64,000 nucleotides of DNA from Nocardioides sp. Root140. Lineage in GTDB: Bacteria > Actinomycetota > Actinomycetes > Propionibacteriales > Nocardioidaceae. The position numbers were made by a program, and so were the translations under genes. Position 1 is the stretch's first letter, and each line of letters starts with the position of its first letter. The stretch spans positions 1,350,652 to 1,414,651 of the forward strand of contig NZ_LMFI01000010.1 of assembly GCF_001426745.1 (NCBI RefSeq), given 5' to 3'. Positions 1-8,532 of the stretch are shown piece by piece. A model generated the notes under the pieces. That model saw only the letters and a list, made by a program, of their open reading frames with translations, had not been told where the DNA came from and made no database searches.

Positions 1-368
1 CCGCCGTCGATCTCGACGGTCCACCGTCCGGTCGCGGCGTCGTACGACGACCCGAGCACCTCGGTGCCGAGCCGGAGGTGCCGGCGCAGGTCGTACTTGT
101 CGACGACGTGGTGGATGTAGTCGAGGATCGCCGGCTGCCGCGAGAAGCGGTGCGGCCAGCGCGGGTTCGGCTCGAACGAGTAGGAGTAGAACGGCGAGGG
201 CACGTCACAGGCCGCGCCGGGATAGGTGTTCTCGCGCCAGACGCCGCCGACGTCGTCGGCCTTCTCGAGGAGCACGAGGTCGTGGAAGCCACGCTTCTTC
301 AGCTCGATGGCCGCGGCGAGACCGCCGAAGCCGGTCCCGATGATGGCGATGGACGGGTTCGCAGGCAT
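1..368 (-). CDS. Flavin-containing monooxygenase, N-terminal part (cut by window edge)
   Basis: The ATG at 366-368 opens a minus-strand frame that runs off the left edge of the window; about 122 codons are visible. The protein begins with a Rossmann FAD-binding motif, GTGFGGLAAAIELKKRG. It continues with an acidic residue ending the second strand (VLLEKADDVGGVWRENTYPG) and the segment AACDVPSPFYSYSF. This arrangement is typical of flavin monooxygenases of the Baeyer-Villiger/FMO type, which use FAD, NADPH and oxygen to oxidise ketones or heteroatoms. The C-terminal NADPH-binding half is not in the window, so the substrate class cannot be judged. The gene is divergent from poxB and shares a 113-bp intergenic region containing repeated motifs. 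Confidence 0.85.
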   Translation of the reverse strand, partial: MPANPSIAIIGTGFGGLAAAIELKKRGFHDLVLLEKADDVGGVWRENTYPGAACDVPSPFYSYSFEPNPRWPHRFSRQPAILDYIHHVVDKYDLRRHLRLGTEVLGSSYDAATGRWTVEIDG

Positions 369-391
369 TGGCTGATCGTGGCACGCCCGCC

Positions 392-463
392 GACCCGTCG
401 CCAGTTCCAGTTGACCTGTCGCCAGTTGTGGTTGTCCAGCGCATACTCGAAGACCAGTTGACC
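392..463. promoter_or_regulatory. Repeated CCAGTT elements between divergent monooxygenase and poxB genes
   Basis: The 113 bp between the two divergent starts contains the direct repeat GACC(C/T)GTCGCCAGTT at 392-406 and 413-427, exactly 21 bp apart (two helical turns). A second repeat, CCAGTTGACC, occurs at 407-416 and 454-463. CCAGTT therefore appears at 401, 407, 422 and 454. Evenly phased direct repeats in a shared divergent promoter suggest a regulator binding site. No regulator gene is adjacent inside the window, so the factor is unknown. Confidence 0.5.
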
Positions 464-481
464 CCAACGAGAGGAAGCGTC

Positions 482-2230
482 GTGGCCCAGGAGCTCGCCA
501 GCCAGTTCGTGGAACAACTGCAGTCCGCGGGAGTGCAGCGCATCTACGGGATCGTCGGTGACAGCCTCAACCCGATCGTCGATGCCGTGCGCCGCACCGG
601 TGGCTCGGCCAAGGGCGGCATCGACTGGGTGCACGTGCGGCACGAGGAGGCCGCGGCCTTCGCGGCGTCGGCCGAAGCACAGCTCACCGGGAAGCTCGCC
701 GTGTGCGCCGGATCGTGCGGCCCGGGCAACCTGCACCTGATCAACGGCCTCTACGACGCGAACCGCTCGGGGGCACCCGTCCTCGCCCTGGCCTCCCACA
801 TCCCGAGCCGCCAGATCGGCAGCGGCTACTTCCAGGAGACCCACCCGGACCGGATCTTCACCGAGTGCTCGGTCTACTCCGAGCTGGTCAGCACCACCGA
901 CCAGGCGCCCCGCGTCGTCCGCGACGCGATCCAGCACGCAGTCGCCAGGCGCGGCGTCGCGGTGGTGACGCTCCCCGGAGACGTCGCTGATCTGGAGGCG
1001 TCGGCCCCGACGCCGTCCTGCCGTCCCGTCGAGCCGGGAGCGCTGCACCCCGCGCCGGAGAGCGTGCGGCGGCTCGCGGACGCGATCAACAAGGCCGACA
1101 AGGTGGCGATCTTCGCCGGCGCCGGCGTGCAGGGCGCCCACGACGAGGTGATCGAGCTGGCCGCGAGGATCAACGCACCGATCGGCCACTCGCTGCGCGG
1201 CAAGGACTTCATCCAGTACGACAACCCCTTCGACATCGGGATGACCGGGCTGCTCGGCTACGGCGCCGCGGCCGAAGGCATCGAGGACGCCGACCTGCTG
1301 CTCCTGCTGGGCACCGACTTCCCCTACGACCAGTTCCTCCCGGACACCCCCACCGCCCAGGTCGACCGGGCCGCCGAGCACATCGGGCGGCGCACCGAGG
1401 TCGCCGTACCCGTCCACGGCGACGTCCTGCCCACCCTCGCCGCGCTGCTGCCGCTGGTCGAGGCGAAGAAGAGCGACCGGTTCCTCACCCGGATGCTCAA
1501 GAAGCACGACAAGCTGATGAACAAGACCGTCGGCGCGTACACCCGCAAGGTCGACAAGCTCGTGCCGATCCACCCGGAGTACGCCGCGTCCGTGCTCGAC
1601 GACGTGGCCGACGAGGACGCGATCTTCACCGCCGACACCGGCATGTGCAACGTGTGGACCGCCCGCTACATCCGGCCCCTGGGCACTCGCCGGCTGATCG
1701 GCTCCTACCTCCACGGATCCATGGCGAACGCGCTGCCCCACGCGATCGGCGCCCAGATGAGCCATCCCGACCGACAGGTGATCTCCGTGTCCGGGGACGG
1801 CGGACTCTCCATGCTGCTGGGCGAGCTGGTCACCGCGGCGGCGTTGAAGATCCCGATCAAGGTCGTGCTGTTCAACAACTCGACGCTCGGCATGGTGAAG
1901 CTGGAGATGCTGGTCGACGGGCTGCCCGACTTCGGGGTCGACGTCCCCGACACCAACTACGCGGCGGTCGCGCAGGCGATGGGCTTCCACGCCCGGCGGG
2001 TCGTGAAGCCGACCGACCTCGAGGAGGCCTACCGGGCCGCCTTCGCGCACGACGGGCCAGCGCTCGTCGAGATCATCACCGACCCGCAAGCCCTCTCCCT
2101 GCCGCCCAAGATCACCAGCGAGCAGGTCTTCGGCTTCGCCACCGCGATGTCGAAGATCGTGCTGAACAAGGGTGCCGGCGAGGCGGTCAGCATGGCGCGC
2201 AGCAACATGCGCAACCTGCCCCGCCGCTGA
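482..2230 (+). CDS. poxB: Pyruvate dehydrogenase (quinone) / pyruvate oxidase, PoxB family
   Basis: Thiamine-diphosphate enzyme predicted to decarboxylate pyruvate to acetate and CO2 and pass electrons through FAD to the membrane quinone pool. The 582-aa length is close to the 572 aa of E. coli PoxB. The N-terminal PYR domain has the glutamate region HVRHEEAAAFAASAEAQLTG and the PoxB-like stretch GSGYFQETHPDRIFTECSVY. A central FAD/nucleotide domain follows (IFAGAGVQGAHDEV), then the C-terminal PP domain with the TPP/Mg motif GDGGLSMLLGE...NNSTLG. I chose the GTG at 482 because GAGAGGA lies just upstream and the preceding 38 codons of the open frame look non-coding and would overlap the divergent promoter. 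It stands alone and may act in stationary-phase or overflow metabolism, by analogy with E. coli. Confidence 0.9.
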   Translation: MAQELASQFVEQLQSAGVQRIYGIVGDSLNPIVDAVRRTGGSAKGGIDWVHVRHEEAAAFAASAEAQLTGKLAVCAGSCGPGNLHLINGLYDANRSGAPVLALASHIPSRQIGSGYFQETHPDRIFTECSVYSELVSTTDQAPRVVRDAIQHAVARRGVAVVTLPGDVADLEASAPTPSCRPVEPGALHPAPESVRRLADAINKADKVAIFAGAGVQGAHDEVIELAARINAPIGHSLRGKDFIQYDNPFDIGMTGLLGYGAAAEGIEDADLLLLLGTDFPYDQFLPDTPTAQVDRAAEHIGRRTEVAVPVHGDVLPTLAALLPLVEAKKSDRFLTRMLKKHDKLMNKTVGAYTRKVDKLVPIHPEYAASVLDDVADEDAIFTADTGMCNVWTARYIRPLGTRRLIGSYLHGSMANALPHAIGAQMSHPDRQVISVSGDGGLSMLLGELVTAAALKIPIKVVLFNNSTLGMVKLEMLVDGLPDFGVDVPDTNYAAVAQAMGFHARRVVKPTDLEEAYRAAFAHDGPALVEIITDPQALSLPPKITSEQVFGFATAMSKIVLNKGAGEAVSMARSNMRNLPRR

Positions 2231-2378
2231 TCCTGGTCAGCGTCCGCCCACCCCGGTGTAACGCGGGGTTATGGTCGCTCCACACGCGTTCTGACACGGG
2301 CGAACCGTCAACAGCACCGCACCAGTGCCGCCGTACAGGCTCTGGACAGACGTGGTCACGCGCGGCAGGGTGCCAAGC

Positions 2379-3461
2379 ATGCGCATCCTCCTCGGAACCC
2401 TCGCCCTGGTCGTCAGCTCGCTTCCGTTCGGTACGCCGGCCGTGGCCGCCGCCCCGCACGATCGCGGGCACTCGGACCCCATGTGGAGCGAGTCGGTCGT
2501 CGACGCCGACCAGAGCTTCCGCGGCCTCGACGCGGTCGACGACCGGACGGCCTGGGTCAGTGGCGGCAGCCTGACCGACGGCGGGCCGGGCAAGGTCTTC
2601 CGCACGACCAACGGCGGCGAGTCCTGGCAGGACGTCAGCCCGCCCGGCACCGAGGGACTGGGCTTCCGCGACGTCGAGGCGAGCAGCGCCAGGACCGCTT
2701 CCGTGCTGGCGATCGGGCCCGGCGAGGCGTCCCGGATCTACCGCACCACCGACGGTGGGGCGACCTGGACCGAGACCTTCCGCAACACCGAGGAGACCGC
2801 GTTCTACAACTGCATGGACTTCTATCCCGGCGGCAAGCGTGGCCTCGCGGTCAGCGACCCGGTCGACGGCAAGTTCCGCATCATCGGCACGCACGACGGC
2901 GGCCGGTCATGGCAGGTGATGTCCGACCGTGGCATGCCCGACTCGACCGGTGAGTTCAACTTCTCCGCCAGCGGTGACTGCCTGGTGATCAACGGCCGCC
3001 ACGCCTGGTTCGGCTCGGGCGGCAGCATCTCCCGGGTCTTCCACTCGACCGACTTCGGGCGCACCTGGGAGGCCACCGACTCCACGATCCCGGCCGGCGA
3101 GGCGGCAGGCGTCTTCGGCCTGGCCTTCCGTACGCCGGGCGAGGGCCTGGCCGTCGGCGGCGACTTCTCCGCACCCGACAACGGTGTCGACGCCACGGCG
3201 GTCACCACGCGACGCGGCGGCTGGCGCAATGCCGGCGATCTGGCCCACCTCGGCGAGGACGCCGCGTGGATCCGGGGCCGTCACCACACCGTCGTGGTGG
3301 TGGGTGAGTCCGGTGATGTCGCGGGCAGCAGCATCAGCCTGGACGGTGGCCTCAACTGGGAGCGCTTCTCCGAGACCGGTTTCCACACCCTCGACTGCGT
3401 GCGTCGTACGTGCTGGGCGGCCGGAGGCAACGGCCGGGCCGCCACCCTGCACCTGCGCTGA
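2379..3461 (+). CDS. Secreted BNR/sialidase-like beta-propeller protein
   Basis: This 360-aa protein has a clear Sec signal peptide (MRILLGTLALVVSSLPFGTP, then AVAAA). The rest repeats Asp-box/BNR elements such as FRTTNGGESWQDVSP, YRTTDGGATWTETF, GTHDGGRSWQVM, FHSTDFGRTWEATD and SLDGGLNWERF. These mark a WD40/YVTN/BNR-type propeller like the photosystem II stability factor fold, often annotated as oxidoreductase without biochemical support. No catalytic residues can be assigned. The ATG at 2379 follows GGCAGGG and gives the complete signal sequence; the open frame begins 18 codons earlier. It is likely an exported or cell-envelope protein of unknown role, possibly binding carbohydrate or protein. 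Confidence 0.75.
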   Translation: MRILLGTLALVVSSLPFGTPAVAAAPHDRGHSDPMWSESVVDADQSFRGLDAVDDRTAWVSGGSLTDGGPGKVFRTTNGGESWQDVSPPGTEGLGFRDVEASSARTASVLAIGPGEASRIYRTTDGGATWTETFRNTEETAFYNCMDFYPGGKRGLAVSDPVDGKFRIIGTHDGGRSWQVMSDRGMPDSTGEFNFSASGDCLVINGRHAWFGSGGSISRVFHSTDFGRTWEATDSTIPAGEAAGVFGLAFRTPGEGLAVGGDFSAPDNGVDATAVTTRRGGWRNAGDLAHLGEDAAWIRGRHHTVVVVGESGDVAGSSISLDGGLNWERFSETGFHTLDCVRRTCWAAGGNGRAATLHLR

Positions 3462-3489
3462 CTCCCCGGAACTCAGACCGTGCGAGCGG

Positions 3490-4281
3490 TCAGCGTCGGC
3501 TGAACCAGCGCCGGCGGCGCGGGGCTTCCGGCACGGGGTGCAACAGGGCGGAGCCCAGCACGCGGGCGACTTCCGGCACCCCGGAGACGGTGACCGCCTC
3601 GTTGGCCAGGTCATGACCGTGCAGCCACCAGTGGACGTCGACGGCAGGGCCCTCGACCACGACGGCGGGCGCCTCAGGGGACCCGAGCCGCATCTCGGCT
3701 GGCATGCCGTTCTCGGGCCAGCTGAGCCCGACGTGCCACGCCTCCCCCGTGTCGCTGGTCCGGATCTCGACGATCTCGGGCAGCCACTGGACCTCGGCCT
3801 CCGGAGCTGCCCAGTGCCCGAGCGCCCGGTCGATGCCGTCGGCGGCCACCTCTGCGGTCAGCGGCGGCGTCGCCCGACCCGCGGTCAGGCTCGCCGCGTG
3901 CGCGACGGTGATCGCCTCGTGGGCGAGCAGCCTGGCCACCTCGGCCGTCGTACCCGGTCGCCCGAAGTAGTCCAGCGTCGTGTCGGGTCCGGCGGCCCTG
4001 AGAGCGGTCTCGAGCCTGCCGAGCTCGGCGGCGATCCCGGCCACCAGCTCCGCATGAACCGAGGGTGCGTCGACGTCGTCGCGCCGGCTCCAGTGGTCGT
4101 CCGGGTTCTCCAACGACCATGCCCAGATCTCCAGCGTTGCCCAGTGGTCGGCAACCGCCTGACGCACCGTCGTGGACGCCGGCGGCAGCCTGTCGTCGGG
4201 CTGGAGCAGCCCGAGGCTGGCCGCGCCCGCGCGCCCGTGGAGGTCGAGCAGGTCGAGGTGCTCGGAGAAGGAGACGGTCAC
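3490..4281 (-). CDS. Maleylpyruvate isomerase family (mycothiol-dependent, MDMPI_N) protein
   Basis: This 263-aa protein has an N-terminal four-helix DinB/MDMPI bundle with the family pattern VRQAVADHWATLEIWAWSLENP, a conserved histidine in LLAHEAITVAHAASLTAG, and a C-terminal SCP2-like alpha/beta part (VEGPAVDVHWWLHGHD). Family members use mycothiol, the actinobacterial low-molecular-weight thiol, as cofactor or substrate, but most members have no assigned reaction. It is convergent with the secreted BNR gene and just downstream of a TauE/SafE transporter on the same strand (21 bp apart), so the two may be cotranscribed. A second, disrupted member of the family lies near 35.5 kb. Confidence 0.75.
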   Translation of the reverse strand: MTVSFSEHLDLLDLHGRAGAASLGLLQPDDRLPPASTTVRQAVADHWATLEIWAWSLENPDDHWSRRDDVDAPSVHAELVAGIAAELGRLETALRAAGPDTTLDYFGRPGTTAEVARLLAHEAITVAHAASLTAGRATPPLTAEVAADGIDRALGHWAAPEAEVQWLPEIVEIRTSDTGEAWHVGLSWPENGMPAEMRLGSPEAPAVVVEGPAVDVHWWLHGHDLANEAVTVSGVPEVARVLGSALLHPVPEAPRRRRWFSRR

Positions 4282-4302
4282 GTCACGAGCCTAGAGGGCA
4301 GC

Positions 4303-5037
4303 TCAGGCCACGAGCAGGCGCACCAGGATCAGCGTCCCGGCGGCGAGGCACGCGCAGGCCACCACCTTGCGCAGCGCCTCGCCCGGCACCCGCGTCGCCA
4401 GGAGGGCTCCGCCGACCGTGCCGAGAGCGGCCACCACTCCGAGCAGGGTCCCGAGGCGTACGTCGACCAGGCCGGTCTGCAGGAAGCCGATCGAACCGGC
4501 GACCACCACGGGCAGCTGGACGGCCTGACTGACCGCGACCGCCTTCAGCGGCGCGACTCCCAGCAGGAGCAGGATCGGCACGAGCAGCACCGGCCCACCC
4601 GTGCCGGTGAGCGCCGAGCCGAGGCCGACGAACGCCCCGATGCCGACCAGGGGCACCGTGCCGAGCTCGCCGACGTCCAGGTGTCGAGCGCCGGGGAGGA
4701 GCTGGTTCACGCCGACGAGCAGGGTCAGCGCGGCCAGGCCGAGCATGAGGGCTGTCGCGGGCAGGCTGGCGCTGACCAACGCACCGAGGAACGCAGCAGG
4801 CACGACGCCCACCCCGAGTCGGCGCAGCATCGGCCAGGGCACGACGCCCTGCCGGGCGTAGGCGATGGTGCCGACCACACCCGTGAAGAGGAACGCCCAG
4901 GTGCTGGTGGCGGTCGCCTCGTGGACCGACAGATCACCCAGTGCCACCAGGCCCGGCGGCAGCAGGACCCCGCCGACGCCGACCATGCCGATGAGGGCGC
5001 CGATGACGAGGGCGAGCAGGCCCAGGGCGACTGCCAC
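4303..5037 (-). CDS. TauE/SafE family sulfite/anion exporter-like membrane protein
   Basis: This 244-aa polytopic membrane protein has about eight hydrophobic segments. The first carries the family motif GALIGMVGVGGVLLPPGLVALG, and the repeated half has GLGSALTGTGGPVLLVPILLLLG. The duplicated glycine-rich motif is characteristic of TauE/SafE (DUF81), whose characterised members move sulfite, sulfoacetate or other organosulfur anions across the membrane. The substrate cannot be predicted here. The ATG at 5037 is preceded by AGAAGGAGAA, a good ribosome binding site. It precedes the MDMPI-family gene on the same strand. Confidence 0.8.
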   Translation of the reverse strand: MAVALGLLALVIGALIGMVGVGGVLLPPGLVALGDLSVHEATATSTWAFLFTGVVGTIAYARQGVVPWPMLRRLGVGVVPAAFLGALVSASLPATALMLGLAALTLLVGVNQLLPGARHLDVGELGTVPLVGIGAFVGLGSALTGTGGPVLLVPILLLLGVAPLKAVAVSQAVQLPVVVAGSIGFLQTGLVDVRLGTLLGVVAALGTVGGALLATRVPGEALRKVVACACLAAGTLILVRLLVA

Positions 5038-5183
5038 GGTCGGTTCTCCTTCTCCAGGTCAGACAGCACACGGAACATGCGACATTACGACGCGATGAGT
5101 TCTCGGCTGACTGGAGGTCTGTTCATCCAGGAGCCTCCACCGCACCGGTGTGGCAGGCGAGCCTTGACCCAGGAGGAAACGAC

Positions 5184-5750
5184 ATGTCCGAGCTGCTGGT
5201 CGACTACATCACCTCACTCGACGGGTACGGCGCGGCCGAGGGATGGCCGGGCTTCTGGGGCATGGAGAGCCCCGAATACCTTGCCTGGCTGGGCGAACAG
5301 CCCGAGCACATCCACCTGATGGGCGCCAACACCTACCGCCTGATGCACGGCTTCGCCGCCCAGGGCGAGCCCGGCACCGACGTGATGGCCGACTTCCGGA
5401 AGGTGGTGTTCTCCTCGACCCTGAGCGAGCCGCTGGAGTGGGCGAACAGCACGCTCGTCTCGACCGATCCCGTGGAGGCCGTGCGCGAGATGAAGGCCCA
5501 CGAGACCATGCCGATCGCCACCCTCGGCAGCCTCACCCTGTGCCGCTCGCTGCTCGCCGCTGGCCTGGTCGACAGGTTCCGGGTCGTGGTCTTCCCGGTG
5601 ATCACCGGCGCCACCGGCCAGGAGCGCATCTACGACGGCTACCCCGACGTCGCGCTCGACCTGGTCGAGAGCCGCACCTTCGAGGGCGGGCTCCAGCTCC
5701 TGACCTACCAGCCCCGAGTGTTGGACGGACCTCCCAGCACAGGCGCATGA
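5184..5750 (+). CDS. Dihydrofolate reductase-like (RibD C-terminal domain) protein
   Basis: The start ATG at 5184 follows a near-perfect AGGAGGAA ribosome binding site at 5171-5178; the open frame begins 12 codons earlier. The 188-aa product belongs to the DHFR/RibD_C superfamily (VDYITSLDGYGA at the N-terminus, a nucleotide-loop region ATLGSLTLCRSLLAAGLVDR, and FRVVVFPVITGATGQERIYDG). Family members bind NADPH, but most small actinobacterial paralogues have no proven reductase activity. It lies 21 bp upstream of a VOC-family gene and probably shares its transcript. A distant paralogue is at 50762-51400. Confidence 0.8.
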   Translation: MSELLVDYITSLDGYGAAEGWPGFWGMESPEYLAWLGEQPEHIHLMGANTYRLMHGFAAQGEPGTDVMADFRKVVFSSTLSEPLEWANSTLVSTDPVEAVREMKAHETMPIATLGSLTLCRSLLAAGLVDRFRVVVFPVITGATGQERIYDGYPDVALDLVESRTFEGGLQLLTYQPRVLDGPPSTGA

Positions 5751-5771
5751 TGCATGGAGGGAGGTCCAGGG

Positions 5772-6158
5772 ATGAGTGAGCTGACGCCGTACCTCTGCGT
5801 GGGCGACGCCCGCGCCGCGATCGACTGGTACGTCGACGCGCTCGGCGCACAAGTCGTCTACGACCCGATCGTCATGGAGGACGGGCGCATCGGCCATGTC
5901 GAGCTGGCGATCGGTTCAGCCCGCTGGATGATGGCCGACGAGTTCCCCGAGTCCGGCGTCGCGCCACCGGACCCCGCTCGCGGGTCGGCGGTCAGCCTGC
6001 ACCTGGTCGTCGACGACGTGGACGCGGTGGTGGGCCGCCTGCTCGCGGCAGGGGTGACCATGGACCGCGGCCCCGAGGACTCGCCGCCTGCCGGCCGGGT
6101 CGCGGTCTTCCGGGACCCGTGGCACCACCGCTGGTTCCTGAACCAGTCCACGCCCTGA
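5772..6158 (+). CDS. VOC family (glyoxalase/PhnB-like) protein
   Basis: A 128-aa vicinal-oxygen-chelate protein that opens with LTPYLCVGDARAAIDWYVDALGAQVVYDP and continues with the paired beta-alpha-beta-beta-beta module (VSLHLVVDDVDAVVGRLLAAGV, FRDPWHHRWFLNQ). This PhnB-like subgroup usually lacks a known substrate. The ATG at 5772 is preceded by GGAGGGAGG. It lies just downstream of the DHFR-like gene in the same direction, suggesting a two-gene transcript. Confidence 0.8.
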   Translation: MSELTPYLCVGDARAAIDWYVDALGAQVVYDPIVMEDGRIGHVELAIGSARWMMADEFPESGVAPPDPARGSAVSLHLVVDDVDAVVGRLLAAGVTMDRGPEDSPPAGRVAVFRDPWHHRWFLNQSTP

Positions 6159-6192
6159 GGCCTGGGCTGATCTCTCCTGCACCCGGGTCGGC

Positions 6193-7419
6193 CTAGGTGC
6201 GTCTGGTGAAGCGGATGGATCCGTCGGGGTGTCGTTCGTGGTGGTAGGCAGGGTCGTGGACCCGGTGGTGATGGTGGCAGCAGAGCAGCACGCCGTCCTT
6301 GACGGTCGTCTTGCCACCCTTGGACCAGGCCTCCAGATGGTGCACGTCGCACCACTCGGCGGCCACGTCGCACCCGGCGGCACGGCACCTCTTGTCGCGG
6401 AGCCTGATCACCTTGCGTTGAATCGGGTTGTGGAAGCGGGAGCCACGCCCGGCGTCGAGGACCTGCCCAGCGCCACCGAGCACCATCGGATAGATGGTTC
6501 CGTTGCACGCCAACCGGCGGGCGGTGGCCGCGGTGATCGGGGTGTCGTCGTCGTAGCCGAGTCCGGCGGAGGAAAGCTCGGTGCGCAGCTGGTCGAGGGT
6601 GATCGTCACGATCACCGTGGTCGCATCACCCCCGTGGTCGGGCAACCGGTGCGGATCGACACGCTCCAACAGGTCTCCCATCGCCCGGGCCAACAGCGTG
6701 TTGTAGGGCACCCGGCGACCATCAGCCTCCGCCGCCTGCTTGCGTGGCTGGGCGAACGCCTCGAGGTAGCGCTTGAGTCGCTTGGCCACCGCGTCGGGCA
6801 GGCGCGCGCTGATGCGGGTGGTGCCATCGCCCTGGGGACGCAGTGACAGCTTCGCCTTCTCCGCGGCGAGCTTGTCCTCCTCGGCCAACCGCTTCGCCTC
6901 ACGCTCCTCGGCGGAGTCGGGGTCGACCACGTCGGCCAGGTGTCGACCCAGCCGGCGCAATCCGGTGGGATCGAGTCGCTTGGCCTCGGCCAGCAAGGTC
7001 CGCTCCGCCTCGACGAGCTGGGCGCCCGAGAGCTCATCGCGGACCTCGTCGAGGGCGTGCGCGATGGCACGGGCCTGCTCCAGGTTCACCTCACCGGCCC
7101 CCAAGGCAGCAGCAACCAGGAACCACCGTTGCGCGAGCACCGCGGCCAACGACTGGTCGGCATGGACGGCGCGCTTGTCCAGGTTCTGATCGTGGCTCAA
7201 CCACGACGCCGCACTCTTCGCGCCCGCATCATCGGCCACATCGCCGGCGACGGCCAACACGCCCAACCGCACCGCAGCCAACTGAGCCTCCGCCGCCACC
7301 AGACCCCGCATCAGCTCACGCTTCTGCGGCATCGGCACATACAACGGATCGAACCCCGCCAACTCCTCGATCGCGGAACGCACTGCCGCCAGACTGTCGG
7401 TCATCGGGTGCACACTCAC
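6193..7419 (-). CDS. DUF222 domain protein with C-terminal HNH endonuclease motif
   Basis: A 408-aa protein of the actinobacterial DUF222-HNH (13E12-like) family. The N-terminal two thirds is the helical DUF222 region. The C-terminus has a zinc-type HNH module: conserved cysteines in RDKRCRAAGCD, the CDVHHLEAWSKGG core, and LLCCHHHHRVHD. HNH domains cut nucleic acid, but the role of this widespread multicopy family is not established. I chose the GTG at 7419 because GGAGG lies 6 nt upstream; the ATG nine codons into the open frame's next methionine (MTDSLAAV, 7404) is an alternative. It stands alone and is convergent with the VOC gene. Confidence 0.85.
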   Translation of the reverse strand: MSVHPMTDSLAAVRSAIEELAGFDPLYVPMPQKRELMRGLVAAEAQLAAVRLGVLAVAGDVADDAGAKSAASWLSHDQNLDKRAVHADQSLAAVLAQRWFLVAAALGAGEVNLEQARAIAHALDEVRDELSGAQLVEAERTLLAEAKRLDPTGLRRLGRHLADVVDPDSAEEREAKRLAEEDKLAAEKAKLSLRPQGDGTTRISARLPDAVAKRLKRYLEAFAQPRKQAAEADGRRVPYNTLLARAMGDLLERVDPHRLPDHGGDATTVIVTITLDQLRTELSSAGLGYDDDTPITAATARRLACNGTIYPMVLGGAGQVLDAGRGSRFHNPIQRKVIRLRDKRCRAAGCDVAAEWCDVHHLEAWSKGGKTTVKDGVLLCCHHHHRVHDPAYHHERHPDGSIRFTRRT

Positions 7420-7699
7420 GGTCGTCCTCCACAGCGCAGGTTGGTCTTCACTGCGACGCCGGAGGCCCCGAACCGGGACTATCACTCACCGTGGTGCATC
7501 TGACCCATCACCCTTCGCCCACGAAGGCCCAGAAACCCGGGCCCGGCCATTTCGGATGATGAAGTGCCCTCATCGTACGCCCGTTCGGAAACAGGCACAA
7601 GCCATTCTTCCAGATTCTTCGATGACAAGTGTTTCGGTCACCGACACCCAGCATGCCCGCCGCCACCGACACCTCAGGCGCCAGTGGTTTGATGGAGTG

Positions 7700-8527
7700 A
7701 TGGTGATCCATGACGAGATCTTCATAGCCGCACCTCCCGAGCGGGTGTGGGAGCTGACCGAGGACGTCGAGGGCTGGCCGGCACTCACTCCGACCATGAC
7801 CTCGGTGGGGCTGACCTCTGACGGCCCCCTCGGCCCGGGCTCGACCGCACGCGTCAAGCAGCCGCGACTTCCGTCAGCCACCTGGACGGTCACGGACCTC
7901 GACCCACCCAGGCGATTCGCGTGGCAGACCCGCCGCAATGGCGTCCTCATGACCGGGAGCCACGAAATCGAGCCGACAGGGGGCGGCTGCCGCAACCGTC
8001 TCTCCCTCGAGCTCGAGGGACCCGGCGCAGGCGCGCTCGCGACAGTGGCCAGACCTGTGCTGCACAAGGCGATCGCCACGGAGAACGACGGATTCCGTCG
8101 GGCCGCCGAGGGCCTGAACAGACCGACGTACGTCGACGAGCACCGGGTGGACCTCGACGTGCAGGCCACGCAGGCCTGGCCGGCGGTCGTGGGCTTCGCC
8201 GAGCACCTGACCGGGCAGGAGCACGCCCTCCTGTCCCGCGCCCTGGGACTCGAGCCGTCCGCCGGGTTCTCCGTGACCCAGCGGGAGGCACCACGAATCC
8301 TGGGCCTGACCGGTCGGCACCGCTTCTCGCGCTACGCGCTCGACTTCCGGCTGGTCGACGTGCCCGGCGGCAGCGAGCTGTCGGCGGTCACGTATGCCGA
8401 CTTCCCCGGCCCACTGGGATTCGCCTATCGCAGTGCGGTCATCGGCACCCGCGGCCACGTGCTCGCCGTACGCCGGATGCTGCGCAAGATCGCGGCGACT
8501 GCGAACGGCGATGTCAAGCACCCTTGA
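7700..8527 (+). CDS. SRPBCC (START-like) ligand-binding family protein, two tandem domains
   Basis: A 275-aa protein with two lipocalin-like SRPBCC/Bet v1 helix-grip modules. The first begins IHDEIFIAAPPERVWELTEDVEGWPALTP (residues about 3-140) and ends in the long helix LATVARPVLHKAIATENDGFRRAAEGL. The second spans about 150-275 and contains RYALDFRLVDVPGGSELSAVTYADFPG. Such domains bind hydrophobic ligands, and some polyketide cyclases share the fold; no activity can be deduced. The ATG at 7700 is the first start that fits the domain edge; the open frame extends 48 codons upstream in low-quality coding sequence. About 280 bp of apparently non-coding DNA separates it from the DUF222 gene. 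Confidence 0.7.
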   Translation: MVIHDEIFIAAPPERVWELTEDVEGWPALTPTMTSVGLTSDGPLGPGSTARVKQPRLPSATWTVTDLDPPRRFAWQTRRNGVLMTGSHEIEPTGGGCRNRLSLELEGPGAGALATVARPVLHKAIATENDGFRRAAEGLNRPTYVDEHRVDLDVQATQAWPAVVGFAEHLTGQEHALLSRALGLEPSAGFSVTQREAPRILGLTGRHRFSRYALDFRLVDVPGGSELSAVTYADFPGPLGFAYRSAVIGTRGHVLAVRRMLRKIAATANGDVKHP

Positions 8528-8532
8528 CTGAC

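Noticed and set aside
299..2089. 596-codon minus-strand frame opposite poxB
   Set aside because: Antisense shadow of a well-supported gene; composition is Arg/Val/Asp/Gly-rich without domains.
2252..2275. Hairpin CCCCG...CGGGG after poxB as a terminator
   Set aside because: The stem is only about five pairs with no T-tract, too weak to list as a feature.
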